Assembly (NCBI GenBank): GCA_024228395.1
Contig: JAAETM010000281.1
Location: 1-56,144 of the forward strand
Source of the DNA: a bacterium
Lineage (GTDB): Bacteria > Planctomycetota > UBA1135 > GCA-002686595
DNA: 56,144 nt
Direction: 5' to 3'
Position numbers and translations under genes: made by a program. The notes below the pieces were generated by a model. That model ran no database searches. It was not told where the DNA came from and worked only from the letters and a program-made list of their open reading frames with translations. Below, one piece after another: positions 8,472 to 17,177 of this stretch. How positions within the stretch are numbered: the first letter of the stretch is position 1; each line of letters starts with the position of its first letter.

Positions 8472-10376
8472 ATGCCGACTTTGCCCATCGATCACCCTTT
8501 CTCCCAGCCCCAGGGCAAGGGCGACTCCGACCACGATCTGATTGTGGTGGGGGGGGGTCATGCGGGGGTGGAGGCCGCCTTGGCCGCGGCGCGCCTTGGG
8601 CAGCGCGTGGCCCTGGTGAGCCTGCGCCTCGACCTTATGGGCGAGATGAGCTGCAACCCGGCCATCGGTGGCTTGGGCAAGGGGCAGATCGTGCGCGAGG
8701 TCGATGCGCTCGGCGGCATCATGGGGCAGGTGGCCGATGCCACCTGTATCCAGTTCCGCATGTTGAACACGGGCAAGGGCGCGGCTGTGCGCGCCCTGCG
8801 CTGTCAATCCGACCGACACCTGTACCGGGACGGGGTCATTCGGCGCGTGTCGCAGGCCGATGGCGTGACCTTGGTCGAAGGCGCTGTGGTGGGGTTGCTT
8901 TGTGAGGACGCGCTCAAAGAACCGGGGGCGGGACCGTACCAGGTTTGTGGCGTGGTGTTGGCCGATGGCAAGGAGCTGCGTTCGGGGGCGGTGATTTTGA
9001 CCTCCGGCACCTTCCTGCGCGCGCTCATGTTTACCGGTTCCGCAAGGAGTCATGGGGGGCGGGTGGGGGAAGGTTCCGTCGACGAGTTGTCCGGTCACAT
9101 CGAGCGTTTGGGCCTCAAGCTAGGTCGCTTGAAAACGGGCACGCCGCCGAGGTTGCGTGCGAGTTCCATCGATTTCTCCGGGATGGAAGCACAAGCGGGT
9201 GATGCGAATCCTGCGCGCTTTTCGCTGCAAGACGGTGACCAGCCATTTCCGGTGCTGCCCCAGGTCCCGTGCCACATCACGTTCACCAACGCGGACACCC
9301 ACAAGATCATCCGCGACAACATTCATCTTTCGGCCATGTATGGTGGCAGTATTTCGGGCGTGGGGCCTCGTTATTGCCCCGCAGTCGAGGACAAGATCAT
9401 GCGTTTTGCCGACAAGGATCGGCACCAGGTGTTCGTGGAGCCGGAAGGGCTGACAACGGAGGCTATCTACGCCAACGGCATCTCCACCAGTTTGCCGGCC
9501 CCGGTGCAGGAGGCCTTTACGCACACCATCCCCGGCCTGGAAAAGGCTGAGTTCTTGGTGCACGGTTACGCGGTCGAATACGACTTTGTGCGACCGAGTC
9601 AATTGAGCCATACCTTGGCCGTGCGGCATGTGCCGGGTTTGTACTTGGCAGGGCAAATCAATGGCACGTCGGGTTATGAGGAGGCTGCGGCACAAGGCCT
9701 GATCGCCGGCGCCAACGCCGCGTTTTGGTTGCGGGGCGATCCGGCTTTCGTTCTCGGCCGTCACGAAGCCTACAGCGGCGTCATGGTCGACGACCTGATC
9801 GTCACCGAACCCCGGGAACCCTACCGCATGTTCACAAGCCGCGCCGAGCATCGTTTGCTCCTGCGCCATGACAATGTGGACCAACGCCTGATCCAACGCG
9901 GCTTTGACGCGGGTTTGATCGGTCAAGATGCGGTCGATCGGCTGGACCGCAAGATGGAAGCCATCGACGACGCTCGCAAGGTCTTGAAGGCCCTGCGTTT
10001 CGAGGGCGGCAAGAGCGCTTACGAGCTGTTGCGTCGCCCCGGGGTTACCTTGCAAACCCTGGCCGCGCAACACCCACCCGTCGCCGCCCTCACCCTACGC
10101 CCCGATTGGGCCGAGGTCCTCGAAATCGAAGCCAAGTACGCCGGCTACGTGGCCCGCCAGCAGACCGAAGTCGCCCGCATGGCCGAGCAGGAACACACCC
10201 CGCTGCCCGCCAACCTCGACTACGCATCCCTCGAAGGTCTGACCGGCGAAGCTAAGGAGAAGCTCGCCAACCTAAAACCCCACACCCTAGGCGCTGCCAC
10301 CCGAATCGATGGCGTAAGGCCCCCAGATATCGCGTTGCTATCCGTGCACTTGAAGCGCCTGCAAAAAATCAAGTAG
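8472..10376 (+). CDS. mnmG: tRNA U34 carboxymethylaminomethyl modification enzyme MnmG (GidA)
   Basis: The FAD-binding MnmG subunit works with MnmE to install the (carboxymethyl)aminomethyl group on C5 of wobble uridine in tRNAs reading NNA/NNG. Signatures seen: dinucleotide-binding [10 protein letters not shown] near the N terminus, [73 protein letters not shown] and [19 protein letters not shown] chose the ATG at 8472 ([10 protein letters not shown]), giving 634 residues, because an upstream in-frame ATG at 8355 adds 39 unconserved residues and the chosen ATG has GGGGGA about 8 bases before it. mnmE is not in the window; mnmA, the 2-thiolation enzyme for the same uridine, is at 23 kb. Confidence 0.96.
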   Translation: MPTLPIDHPFSQPQGKGDSDHDLIVVGGGHAGVEAALAAARLGQRVALVSLRLDLMGEMSCNPAIGGLGKGQIVREVDALGGIMGQVADATCIQFRMLNTGKGAAVRALRCQSDRHLYRDGVIRRVSQADGVTLVEGAVVGLLCEDALKEPGAGPYQVCGVVLADGKELRSGAVILTSGTFLRALMFTGSARSHGGRVGEGSVDELSGHIERLGLKLGRLKTGTPPRLRASSIDFSGMEAQAGDANPARFSLQDGDQPFPVLPQVPCHITFTNADTHKIIRDNIHLSAMYGGSISGVGPRYCPAVEDKIMRFADKDRHQVFVEPEGLTTEAIYANGISTSLPAPVQEAFTHTIPGLEKAEFLVHGYAVEYDFVRPSQLSHTLAVRHVPGLYLAGQINGTSGYEEAAAQGLIAGANAAFWLRGDPAFVLGRHEAYSGVMVDDLIVTEPREPYRMFTSRAEHRLLLRHDNVDQRLIQRGFDAGLIGQDAVDRLDRKMEAIDDARKVLKALRFEGGKSAYELLRRPGVTLQTLAAQHPPVAALTLRPDWAEVLEIEAKYAGYVARQQTEVARMAEQEHTPLPANLDYASLEGLTGEAKEKLANLKPHTLGAATRIDGVRPPDIALLSVHLKRLQKIK

Positions 10377-10436
10377 AAAAGAGCGCGCACCGCACCCGAG
10401 GAGGGGGCGTGCCGCACACTCTCCCTCCACCCATAC

Positions 10437-10477
10437 ACAAATGCTCAATCCGAGCTTCGCCAGGATTGAGCATTTGC
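10437..10477. terminator. Strong hairpin downstream of mnmG
   Basis: The arms AAATGCTCAATCC (10439-10451) and GGATTGAGCATTT (10463-10475) pair perfectly over 13 bp, or 14 with the flanking C-G, closing an 11-base loop. It sits 60 bases after the mnmG stop and before the GntR promoter. There is no T-run, so it may be a structural barrier or a factor-assisted terminator rather than a classical intrinsic one. Confidence 0.55.
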
Positions 10478-10554
10478 GCATGTGGAAGGATGGTCTGCGT
10501 CACGCCCCATCCTTCTGAGGCTCTGCAGCCGTCTTGGAGTCGCCGAATTCCCCA

Positions 10555-10588
10555 TTGCTGAATGGGTGTATATAGTGTATGATGCACC
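10555..10588 (+). promoter_or_regulatory. GntR/YtrA-type operator overlapping a sigma-70-like promoter
   Basis: TTGCTG (10555-10560), a 17-base spacer and TATGAT (10578-10583) form a plausible sigma-70-type promoter. Across it lies an inverted repeat GGTGTAT (10565-10571) and ATGCACC (10582-10588) with one mismatch and 10 bases between the arms. Its position covers the spacer and -10 element directly upstream of a gntR-family gene and fits autorepression, as known for YtrA-type regulators. The operator assignment is inferred. Confidence 0.55.
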
Positions 10589-10626
10589 TGCGCGGGGCGA
10601 CCCATAGCCCTGGCGCAAACAACATC

Positions 10627-11040
10627 ATGCCTCTCATCCTCACAATCGACCGACACTCCGGCACGCCCGTTTACCGTCAAATTGTCGACCAAATCCGCTT
10701 TCAGGCGACTTCCGGTGAGCTTGCGGCCCACTCCGAGCTCCCATCTACCCGCGCCCTGGCCGCCGACCATGGCGTCAATCCGATGACCGTGAGCAAAGCC
10801 TTCGCAGAGCTAGTCCGCGAAGGCATCGTCGCCCGGCGTCTCGGCCTACCCCACGTGATCATCGGCTCCCCAAAAGCTAAACGCGACCGACAACGCCGGC
10901 AGGAGTTGACCCAAGTCCTAGACCCCGCGGTCAAAGCCGCCGACCAGCTCGGACTCGCCCCCGAAGAGGCCAGCGCCCTCTTCCTCAAACTGTGCAAGCG
11001 ACACCAAGGCCCCAAAGGCAGCAGGAAGCGGTGCTCATGA
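10627..11040 (+). CDS. GntR-family transcriptional regulator, YtrA subfamily
   Basis: A 137-residue regulator with an N-terminal winged helix: TPVYRQIVDQIRFQATSGEL, then SELPSTRALAADHGVNPMTV and SKAFAELVREGIV, which matches the GntR helix-turn-helix pattern. The short C-terminal part (about 60 residues, helical) lacks a large ligand domain, which is the hallmark of the YtrA subfamily. The ATG at 10627 is preferred because the upstream extension (ATG 10579) lies in the operator-promoter region. Its stop overlaps the ABC ATPase start (ATGA), so the three genes form one operon. It probably represses that exporter until an antibiotic or envelope signal appears. Confidence 0.87.
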   Translation: MPLILTIDRHSGTPVYRQIVDQIRFQATSGELAAHSELPSTRALAADHGVNPMTVSKAFAELVREGIVARRLGLPHVIIGSPKAKRDRQRRQELTQVLDPAVKAADQLGLAPEEASALFLKLCKRHQGPKGSRKRCS

Positions 11041-11927
11041 AACTGATCAATCGCATTCAAATGAAGGATCTAAGCAAGTCCTTCGGCAAGACCCAAGCGC
11101 TACAAGGAGTCGACTGGAATCTGAAACCAGGCATGGCCGTGGGCCTGATCGGCCGCAACGCATCGGGCAAATCAACCCTATTGCAATGCGCAGCGGGACT
11201 ACTGCTGCCAACCAGCGGCACCTGCGAAACCCTGGGTGTGGACGCGGGCCATTTGGGCGAAGAGCAACTTTGCCGCATCGGCTACGTGGGCCAGACCGTG
11301 TCCCTTTTGGGTTGGCTTTCGGTCGAACAGCACATTCGTTATGTGGCTTCGTTTCAACCGAATTGGGATAAGGACCTAGAAAAAGACCTGCGGGACGATT
11401 TCGACATCCCCGCCAAGAAGCGCGTCCAGACCCTGTCCCAGGGAATGCAGCGCCGCCTAGCCCTTTTGCTCGCGCTTTGTCATCACCCCGATCTCTTGCT
11501 GCTCGATGAACCCTTTTCCGACCTGGATCCCATCAGCCGTAGGGACTCCATGGCCCGCATCATGGACCGCCTAATCAACGATGGCACGAGTGTGGTGGTC
11601 AGCAGCCATGTGTTGCATGACATTGAGAAGGTCGTAGACCATGTTCTATGCCTATCCGAAGGTTCCATCGTGCACGAGAGCAACTTGGATGCGCTGAAAG
11701 AGCGCTACGGCGAATGGATAGTGCAGGAGGGCGCGCGCAAATGCCCGACCCATTTCTCCGAGGACTTCGTTTTGTCCTGCGAAGCCAACGGGCCCCAGGC
11801 CCGATTGGCCATAGACCTGCAAAATGCGGATCTCGCAGCGTTCCAGGATCGCCATGGCGTGCAGGTCGTTTCCCGTAGCCTCAACTTTGAAGAGATATTT
11901 CCCTTGATCGCGGGGTCGGGTGCGTGA
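11037..11927 (+). CDS. ABC transporter ATP-binding protein
   Basis: 296 residues from the ATG at 11037, which shares ATGA with the regulator's stop and has AGGAAG upstream. Walker A reads GRNASGKST, the Q-loop region is IGYVGQTVSL, the signature is LSQGMQRR (an LSxGM variant of LSGGQ), Walker B is LLLLDEPFSD, and the switch histidine is in VVSSHVLHD. About 75 C-terminal residues form an accessory domain typical of exporters of the YtrB/CcmA type. It pairs with the membrane protein encoded next (GTGA overlap). The substrate is unknown; YtrA-linked exporters usually respond to cell-wall antibiotics or envelope stress. Confidence 0.92.
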   Translation: MKLINRIQMKDLSKSFGKTQALQGVDWNLKPGMAVGLIGRNASGKSTLLQCAAGLLLPTSGTCETLGVDAGHLGEEQLCRIGYVGQTVSLLGWLSVEQHIRYVASFQPNWDKDLEKDLRDDFDIPAKKRVQTLSQGMQRRLALLLALCHHPDLLLLDEPFSDLDPISRRDSMARIMDRLINDGTSVVVSSHVLHDIEKVVDHVLCLSEGSIVHESNLDALKERYGEWIVQEGARKCPTHFSEDFVLSCEANGPQARLAIDLQNADLAAFQDRHGVQVVSRSLNFEEIFPLIAGSGA

Positions 11928-13453
11928 AGGGCTCGTTACGCAAAGACCTTCGCCCGCTGACCGATCTGATGGTGGGACCGCGGGTTTGGTTCGGGCTGTT
12001 GGTATCCGTGGCCCTTGTCTGCGGCATGCTTGTGGTGGGGGCTCAACTGTACCAAAGGAATTCACCTGAAGGCCTTTACTCTGGTTGGGTGGACAGAACC
12101 GAGATGGTGGCGACTGCTTGGATTACACTTCTGCCCGCGTTGTTCGGTAAGGTGGCTGGAGACCTTGATCGGGAGTTGGCTTGGCGTTCGGTGATGACTT
12201 TGCTGCCCGGGCGGGAGCGCCTTTTTGCGAGGGCCCATATGGTTCTAGCGGTCGGGTCTGTTCTTCTGGGGGTTGTTGCTTTCCAGCTGGCGCGAACAAT
12301 CAAGGGATATGAAATAGGTGGCGGTGGCGCACACTCCTGGGTCACAGCTTTGGCGCTAGCAACCACTAGTTTTGCAGGAGGCTTGTGGGGCCGGCCGCGG
12401 GTTTCATGGGGCGCGAGCTTTTTGTGGCAGATGGTAGCGTGCTGCATTTTGGGCTATTGGACCCGGCCGATTCTCGAGGGGTCCATCCACCAAGCTTGGA
12501 TTGGGTGGGGGCTTTGGCTTCTCGCAGCAACCGCCTTGCTATTGCGCTTGCTTCCCAAAAAAATCCAACGAAAGGACGTCGTTCGAGGGCCCACATTCAT
12601 TGGAGCCATGGCTGGGGAAAAGCCACGTCTCAGGGAACCTAGCAGGGCCAAGTTCCTAAATCGGATGCCTCCGGAGCGGTTGGGGGGGAGCCTCGCTGGT
12701 TGGGTTCGTGCCCAGCGTTTTGCGTTGCACACTAGCGCTGCTGGCGCGGGATCTTGGAAGTACGTTCTCCGGGTAGCCTGCCTTTTCGTTTGGTTGCAGT
12801 TCATCCCCCTTGGCTTGCCTTGGTTTTTTGGTGACAAGGTGGGTGTGCGCCAGGACCTTGTTCACGCGCTTCTAGGCTCCTCGAATCTGCTAACCAGGGA
12901 CGGCCTCGAAATCTGGATTTTGCCGGATACAGCAATGGGATATGTCGGGATCATCCTCGCGTTCCTGGCAGCCATGCCGCTCCTTGGCGGCTACTATTTT
13001 CCTTTGTCGCGGCACCAAAGAGCACGTTTGGTCTTTTGGAATACGGTCAGGTATGGGCTTGGTGGTGCGGTGGCCTTGGTTGTGGTTGGTTGCGCGGTGG
13101 GCTACGGGTTGCGTGCATTGGGAGAGCCTATCGAAGTCGCCTCCGTGCCGCTGTCGCTCCGTTTGGGACTCTTGTTTGTGGCGGTGTTTCCCTTGTTCGT
13201 GGTTGTGGCCCTAAAGGGGATCAGTCTTGGGAAGCCGAACTTGGCATTCGGCTTAAGTATCTTGGTGGGCTATGCCTTGGTTAAAGCACTGAGGTGGGTC
13301 GTGGATGCCTCCCATGTGCTGGCGTTGGGGCCGGGCCCGCTGGCCTTTTCGTATCTGGGTTTTTCGTTTCTGAGTTATTGGGCTTGTTGTTTGCTCATTC
13401 AGCATCACTTCCGCCGTGCCGACCTTATTCCGAATCCTGGAACCTGTTCTTGA
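11924..13453 (+). CDS. ABC-2-like membrane permease of the GntR-linked exporter
   Basis: The GTG start overlaps the ATPase stop by four bases, giving a 509-residue polytopic protein with about ten hydrophobic segments (for example WFGLLVSVALVCGMLVVGA and YVGIILAFLAAMPLLGG). The first segment is followed by a large outward loop, and a basic cytoplasmic linker of about 80 residues occurs near the middle (RLLPKKIQRKDVV to WVRAQRF). This is the layout of an ABC-2-type exporter permease whose two halves are joined by a linker. No conserved substrate motif is visible. Confidence 0.78.
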   Translation: MKGSLRKDLRPLTDLMVGPRVWFGLLVSVALVCGMLVVGAQLYQRNSPEGLYSGWVDRTEMVATAWITLLPALFGKVAGDLDRELAWRSVMTLLPGRERLFARAHMVLAVGSVLLGVVAFQLARTIKGYEIGGGGAHSWVTALALATTSFAGGLWGRPRVSWGASFLWQMVACCILGYWTRPILEGSIHQAWIGWGLWLLAATALLLRLLPKKIQRKDVVRGPTFIGAMAGEKPRLREPSRAKFLNRMPPERLGGSLAGWVRAQRFALHTSAAGAGSWKYVLRVACLFVWLQFIPLGLPWFFGDKVGVRQDLVHALLGSSNLLTRDGLEIWILPDTAMGYVGIILAFLAAMPLLGGYYFPLSRHQRARLVFWNTVRYGLGGAVALVVVGCAVGYGLRALGEPIEVASVPLSLRLGLLFVAVFPLFVVVALKGISLGKPNLAFGLSILVGYALVKALRWVVDASHVLALGPGPLAFSYLGFSFLSYWACCLLIQHHFRRADLIPNPGTCS

Positions 13454-13484
13454 TTGCGATCCATGTCATTTAAGATGAATTCAT

Positions 13485-13550
13485 TGCACGCTCTCGCACG
13501 GGAGCATGAGCCCAATGCTCACGCCTTCCATGGTTCACTAGCCATGGGAG
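13485..13550. terminator. Hairpin cluster between convergent genes
   Basis: Three adjacent inverted repeats lie between the ABC permease and elbB, which converge here: GCTCTC/GGGAGC with a 4-base loop, GAGCAT/ATGCTC (13502-13520), and CTTCCATGG/CCATGGGAG (13525-13550, one G-T pair, 8-base loop). No T-run follows, so they may act as a bidirectional transcription barrier. Confidence 0.4.
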
Positions 13551-13620
13551 AATGGAGGGTGCCGGCGAATAATACCCTGGGAGCGGGCCCAGTCCCCGAA
13601 AAGGGATCCGCGCCCGGCTC

Positions 13621-14280
13621 CTACACCCGGCTGAGCACTTCCCCAACCAACTTGCCAATGCCAACATTCACCGCCGCAATATCGGGGCCGAGCATGTAAG
13701 CCGGGGTCGACACCAAGTTGTTCTTCTGATCGACGTGAATCTCTTCCACTCCGCACTCGATCATCTGCGCGCCGGTCTTGCTGGTCTCCTTGGCGGTGTC
13801 GTCTTGGCTGGCGCCGAGGGTGAGTTCGGGGTGGTGCTCACCCAAGGCCATGGCCACGATCGCCGGTGCGATGCAGATCGAACCGATGACCTTGCCCGCT
13901 TTGTGGAAGTCGGTCATCAGCTTGGCCAACTCGGGGCGCACGCTGCCGGCCGCTCCCTTGCTGGCAAAGTCGCAGAGGTTGCTGGCGGTACCGTTGCCGC
14001 CGGGCAGGATCAGGGCGTCGAAATCTTCGGCTCGCGCTTCGGTGAGGGGTTTTATTTGCCCCCGGGCGATGCGGGAGGCCTCCTGCAGTTGGTTGCGGTC
14101 CTGTCCTTCGACCGCAGCACCTTCGAAGTGCTCGCAAACCGCCCATTGCGGGGCATCGGGGGCAAAAGCCATCCACTCGGCACCCGCGTTTGTGAGGTGC
14201 AGAAGGGTGAGAACGGACTCGTGGATTTCGGACCCATCGAAGCGTCCAGATCCACACAGGATTACAGCTACTTTGATCAT
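13621..14280 (-). CDS. elbB: ElbB-like DJ-1/PfpI-superfamily protein (glyoxalase III-like)
   Basis: The ATG at 14280 gives 219 residues starting MIKVAVILCGSGRFDGSEIH, the ElbB N-terminal signature; a longer in-frame start at 14385 adds unconserved sequence. ALILPGGNGTASNL and the nucleophile-elbow cysteine in GKVIGSICIAPAIVAM mark the class-I glutamine-amidotransferase-like fold. ElbB of E. coli has glyoxalase III activity and was once linked to isoprenoid synthesis. Here it stands alone, convergent with the ABC operon. Confidence 0.9.
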   Translation of the reverse strand: MIKVAVILCGSGRFDGSEIHESVLTLLHLTNAGAEWMAFAPDAPQWAVCEHFEGAAVEGQDRNQLQEASRIARGQIKPLTEARAEDFDALILPGGNGTASNLCDFASKGAAGSVRPELAKLMTDFHKAGKVIGSICIAPAIVAMALGEHHPELTLGASQDDTAKETSKTGAQMIECGVEEIHVDQKNNLVSTPAYMLGPDIAAVNVGIGKLVGEVLSRV

Positions 14281-14431
14281 GATGCCCCGATCATAACATG
14301 CGGGGGAGTGCCCGCGTGCCACCCAGTCCCAAGTGTGCGCGAGCAGGGCGGGTGCCGCATGCTCTCCCTCCACATCCGAGGCCATTAGGCCGGGGCTCGG
14401 GTGGAAGGACAGTCCGGGGCACGAATCATCC

Positions 14432-14461
14432 TCGACCCGGTTCGGGGGCCCTGGTATAAAT
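14432..14461 (+). promoter_or_regulatory. Candidate sigma-70-like promoter for the hemerythrin/PAS gene
   Basis: TCGACC (14432-14437), a 17-base spacer and TATAAA(T) (14455-14461), preceded by a TG two bases upstream of the -10 element, lie about 50 bases before the ATG at 14511. The -10 is unusually AT-rich for this sequence. Confidence 0.5.
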
Positions 14462-14510
14462 TGCGCCGCTTCTCAGATGCTGAGGGGCCGCCCGCCTGGA
14501 GACTCCCCCA

Positions 14511-15488
14511 ATGAACACCTTCCTTTCTGTCGTCAACGAATTGCCCGATGGGCACCCCGTCCGGGTCTATTACGCCGAAGGCGTTTTGATTCAGCACCTT
14601 CTTAGGGAGCTGTCCAATGCGAACCCCCGGGATGATTTCCAAACCTACTTCAACGTGTTCAACCAGTTGGCCACGATCGAGCTGAGGTTTGCGCGTAAGG
14701 AGAACCAACTGTTTCCCTACTTGGAGAAGCATGGTTGGACAGGCCCGAGCACGGGCATGTGGGCCTTTCATGATCAGATTCGTGATCTGATGCGAGCCCT
14801 CAAGAAGTACAACGAGGAGCAGGATCTTGACGAGATCGAAAAGAACGTTGCCTACCTGATGGCTGAAATCGGCCGTCTGATGTCGATTGAAGATGCGCGG
14901 CTGTTTCCCACCGCCATGCAGCTTCTCACCGAAGAGGACTGGAATGACTTTTATGTGGGCGATGAGGAAATCGGTTGGATGTTGCCCGAGAAACCGAAGC
15001 CCTATCCCGCGCAGCCGGAGGGTGGGTACATTCACCCCAGCCAGGACCACACCGAGCGCGAACACTCCTTCGATACGGAGAGCACCTTCCACTACGACGA
15101 AGGTTACATGACCCCGGACCAGGTGAACCTGCTACTGAGGTTCTTGCCGGTGGACATCACCTACGTGGACGAAAACGACAAAGTGATCTTCTACAACCGG
15201 GGCGAGGAGCGCGTCTTCCCCCGAAGCAAGGGCATCATCGGCCGCGAAGTGCGTTTCTGCCATCCGCCCAAGAGCGTGGATACGGTCCTGCGAATCGTCG
15301 ACGAGTTCAAAGCTGGAATCAAGGACGTGGCTGAGTTCTGGATCCCTTTCAAGGGCCGTATGACGCACATTCGCTACTTCGCCATTCGCGACAAGAACAA
15401 GGCCTATCGCGGCGTCATCGAGATGTCCCAGGATGTGACCGACATCCAAAAGCTCGAAGGCGAGCAGCGTTTGTTGGATTGGGATTGA
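14511..15488 (+). CDS. DUF438/hemerythrin-like and PAS domain protein
   Basis: 325 residues. The N-terminal half is helical, with a hemerythrin HHE-like pattern: ELRFARKENQLFPYLEKHGW, a later FHDQIRDLMRAL and MSIEDARLFPTAMQLL, whose His and Glu residues could bind a di-iron centre. Residues about 205-325 form a PAS domain of the DUF438-associated type (LPVDITYVDENDKVIFYNRG, GREVRFCHPPKSVDTV, EFWIPFKGR). There is no kinase, cyclase or DNA-binding output, so it may be a cytoplasmic sensor or repair factor for O2, NO or iron. GGAG lies about 10 bases before the ATG, and a strong terminator follows, so it is likely monocistronic. Confidence 0.8.
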   Translation: MNTFLSVVNELPDGHPVRVYYAEGVLIQHLLRELSNANPRDDFQTYFNVFNQLATIELRFARKENQLFPYLEKHGWTGPSTGMWAFHDQIRDLMRALKKYNEEQDLDEIEKNVAYLMAEIGRLMSIEDARLFPTAMQLLTEEDWNDFYVGDEEIGWMLPEKPKPYPAQPEGGYIHPSQDHTEREHSFDTESTFHYDEGYMTPDQVNLLLRFLPVDITYVDENDKVIFYNRGEERVFPRSKGIIGREVRFCHPPKSVDTVLRIVDEFKAGIKDVAEFWIPFKGRMTHIRYFAIRDKNKAYRGVIEMSQDVTDIQKLEGEQRLLDWD

Positions 15489-15495
15489 TGCGATA

Positions 15496-15555
15496 CCAAA
15501 AAAAACGAGCCGCGTACCCCGTCAAATTGTGACGGCGGCACGCGGCCCTTTTTTT
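15496..15555. terminator. Bidirectional intrinsic terminator
   Basis: The outer arms GCCGCGT (15509-15515) and ACGCGGC (15540-15546) pair perfectly; inside are CCGTC(A) and (T)GACGG around AAATTG. An A-run precedes the stem and a T-run follows it, so it can terminate both the PAS-protein gene (plus) and cysS (minus), which converge here. Confidence 0.85.
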
Positions 15556-15563
15556 GTCGCTAT

Positions 15564-17045
15564 CTAGAGCGCGGCGCGCAGGATCTCTTCGGGGTTGTCG
15601 GCGGCACCGGGAGTGCACTCGTAGGTGGTGCCTTCGGCGCCGTCCAAGACCTGGATGCCGGCTTCGGTGAGGGCGTCGCGCAGGGTGTCGGCGCGGGCGA
15701 AGTCCTTATCTTGGCGGGCTTTTGCACGGGCTTCGATGATCTGGTTCACCAGGGAGGCCAGGTCGGAGTCCTCTTCCATACCGGCTTTTTCCACGCGGGC
15801 TAGATCGCCGACCTGAAGCATGCCGAGTAGGCGGGCCAGGTCGCGCATGAGCACGAGGGCTTGTGCGTTGGCTTCGCCCTCACTGGACTTTGCTATGGCG
15901 GCGATGCGGAACAACGCAGCCACGGCTTCACCCGTGTTGAAGTCGTTGTCCATGGATGTGCAGAAAGCCTGGCGTTCGGTGGCCAGGTTCTCCGGCAGGT
16001 CGCGACCCAGGATCTCCTCCAAGGAAGCGTCGCTGGCTTCTTCGAGCAGTTCGCCCAGTTGTCGATAGAGGCGCACCAGACCGGTGCGGGCGGCGTCCAG
16101 GGCGGAGGCTTCGAAGTCGATCGGACGGCGGTAGGGGGAGCGAATCAGGAAGTAGCGCACGGCCGGAGCGCCGTAGGTGTCGAGCAACCAGCGCGCATCG
16201 AACTGGCGCGAGAACTCCGGGTCCTGCATGCGTGGGTCACTCTTGCCGATCTTGCGACCGCCGTACTGCACCAGGCCATGGTGCATCCACAGCGTGGCGA
16301 ACGCGTCGCCGCGGGCTTCGCTTTGGGCGATTTCGTTTTCGTGGTGGGGGAACTTGAGATCGTCCCCGCCGCCGTGGATGTCGAACGCGGAACCCATCAG
16401 GTCCGAGGCCATCACGGAGCATTCGATGTGCCAGCCGGGGCGGCCGGGACCCCAGGGACTTTCCCAGGAGGGCTCGCCCGGTTTGACCTTCTTCCAAAGG
16501 GCAAAGTCAGCCGGGTTCTCGAGTCCATCTTGACCGTCGATGCGCGAACCCGATTGCATGTCCTCCAGCTTGCGCCCCGAAAGTTTGCCGTAGTCGGGCT
16601 GCTTTTCGACCCGATAATACACGCCATCGGGCGCGTCATAGGCGCGGCCCTTGTCGACCAGGTTGCCGATAAAAGCCACCATCGAATCCAAGTGATGGGT
16701 GCAATAGGGGTTGTCGGTGACCGTGCTCACGCCAAGGTCTTTCAGAAAGTCGAAGTACTGCTGGGTGTACCGTTCCGCGATCGATTGCCAAGAGACGTCC
16801 TCTGCGGCGGCGCGGTTGATGATCTTGTCGTCGATGTCGGTGATGTTGACCACGAACTGGACCTCGTTGCCACGCGCAATGAACCAACGCGCGATCGTGT
16901 CGAAAACCACCGGGCCCATCAGGTGTCCGATGTGGCAATCCGAGTAGACGGTGGGACCGCACAGGTACATGCTGACCTTGCCGGGCTGGAGCGGTTCAAA
17001 GGGCTGGATCTTGCGGCTGATGGTGTCGTGGATCTGAATCGACAT
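15564..17045 (-). CDS. cysS: Cysteinyl-tRNA synthetase
   Basis: 493 residues, a usual length for CysS, which charges tRNA-Cys. The zinc/active-site cysteine is in MYLCGPTVY (Cys29), the HIGH motif is at 38-41, and the other zinc ligands are in WHIECSVMA and HHENEIAQSEA. GGGDDLKFPHHEN is diagnostic. The KMSKS loop is diverged and reads KIGKS, followed by about 12 residues (DPRMQDPEFSRQ) in place of the usual LGN. The C terminus carries the helical anticodon-recognition part. It ends at a shared terminator and follows rpmB on the same strand, with a structured spacer between. Confidence 0.95.
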   Translation of the reverse strand: MSIQIHDTISRKIQPFEPLQPGKVSMYLCGPTVYSDCHIGHLMGPVVFDTIARWFIARGNEVQFVVNITDIDDKIINRAAAEDVSWQSIAERYTQQYFDFLKDLGVSTVTDNPYCTHHLDSMVAFIGNLVDKGRAYDAPDGVYYRVEKQPDYGKLSGRKLEDMQSGSRIDGQDGLENPADFALWKKVKPGEPSWESPWGPGRPGWHIECSVMASDLMGSAFDIHGGGDDLKFPHHENEIAQSEARGDAFATLWMHHGLVQYGGRKIGKSDPRMQDPEFSRQFDARWLLDTYGAPAVRYFLIRSPYRRPIDFEASALDAARTGLVRLYRQLGELLEEASDASLEEILGRDLPENLATERQAFCTSMDNDFNTGEAVAALFRIAAIAKSSEGEANAQALVLMRDLARLLGMLQVGDLARVEKAGMEEDSDLASLVNQIIEARAKARQDKDFARADTLRDALTEAGIQVLDGAEGTTYECTPGAADNPEEILRAAL

Positions 17046-17091
17046 GACGGGAGCGGATGCGGGATGAAGACGTGGAGATGTCGTTAAACCA

Positions 17092-17157
17092 ATCGGGTCC
17101 CCTGGTCGGCAAGTTCCCAGCGCGCTGGCGCTGCGATTACCGTCCGGGGGACCCGAT
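17092..17157. other. Two-level inverted-repeat structure between rpmB and cysS
   Basis: ATCGGGTCCCC (17092-17102) pairs perfectly with GGGGACCCGAT (17147-17157). Inside this 11-bp helix is a second perfect hairpin, CAGCGC-gctg-GCGCTG (17118-17133). It lies 20 bases after the rpmB stop and before cysS. There is no proper T-run, so it may be an attenuating or mRNA-processing structure rather than a plain terminator. Confidence 0.55.
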
Positions 17158-17177
17158 CGTTCGAAGAGGCGAGCGGA

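Noticed and set aside
15861..17087. 408-codon plus-strand frame opposite cysS
   Set aside because: Antisense shadow; the composition is a complement artefact and cysS on the other strand is certain.
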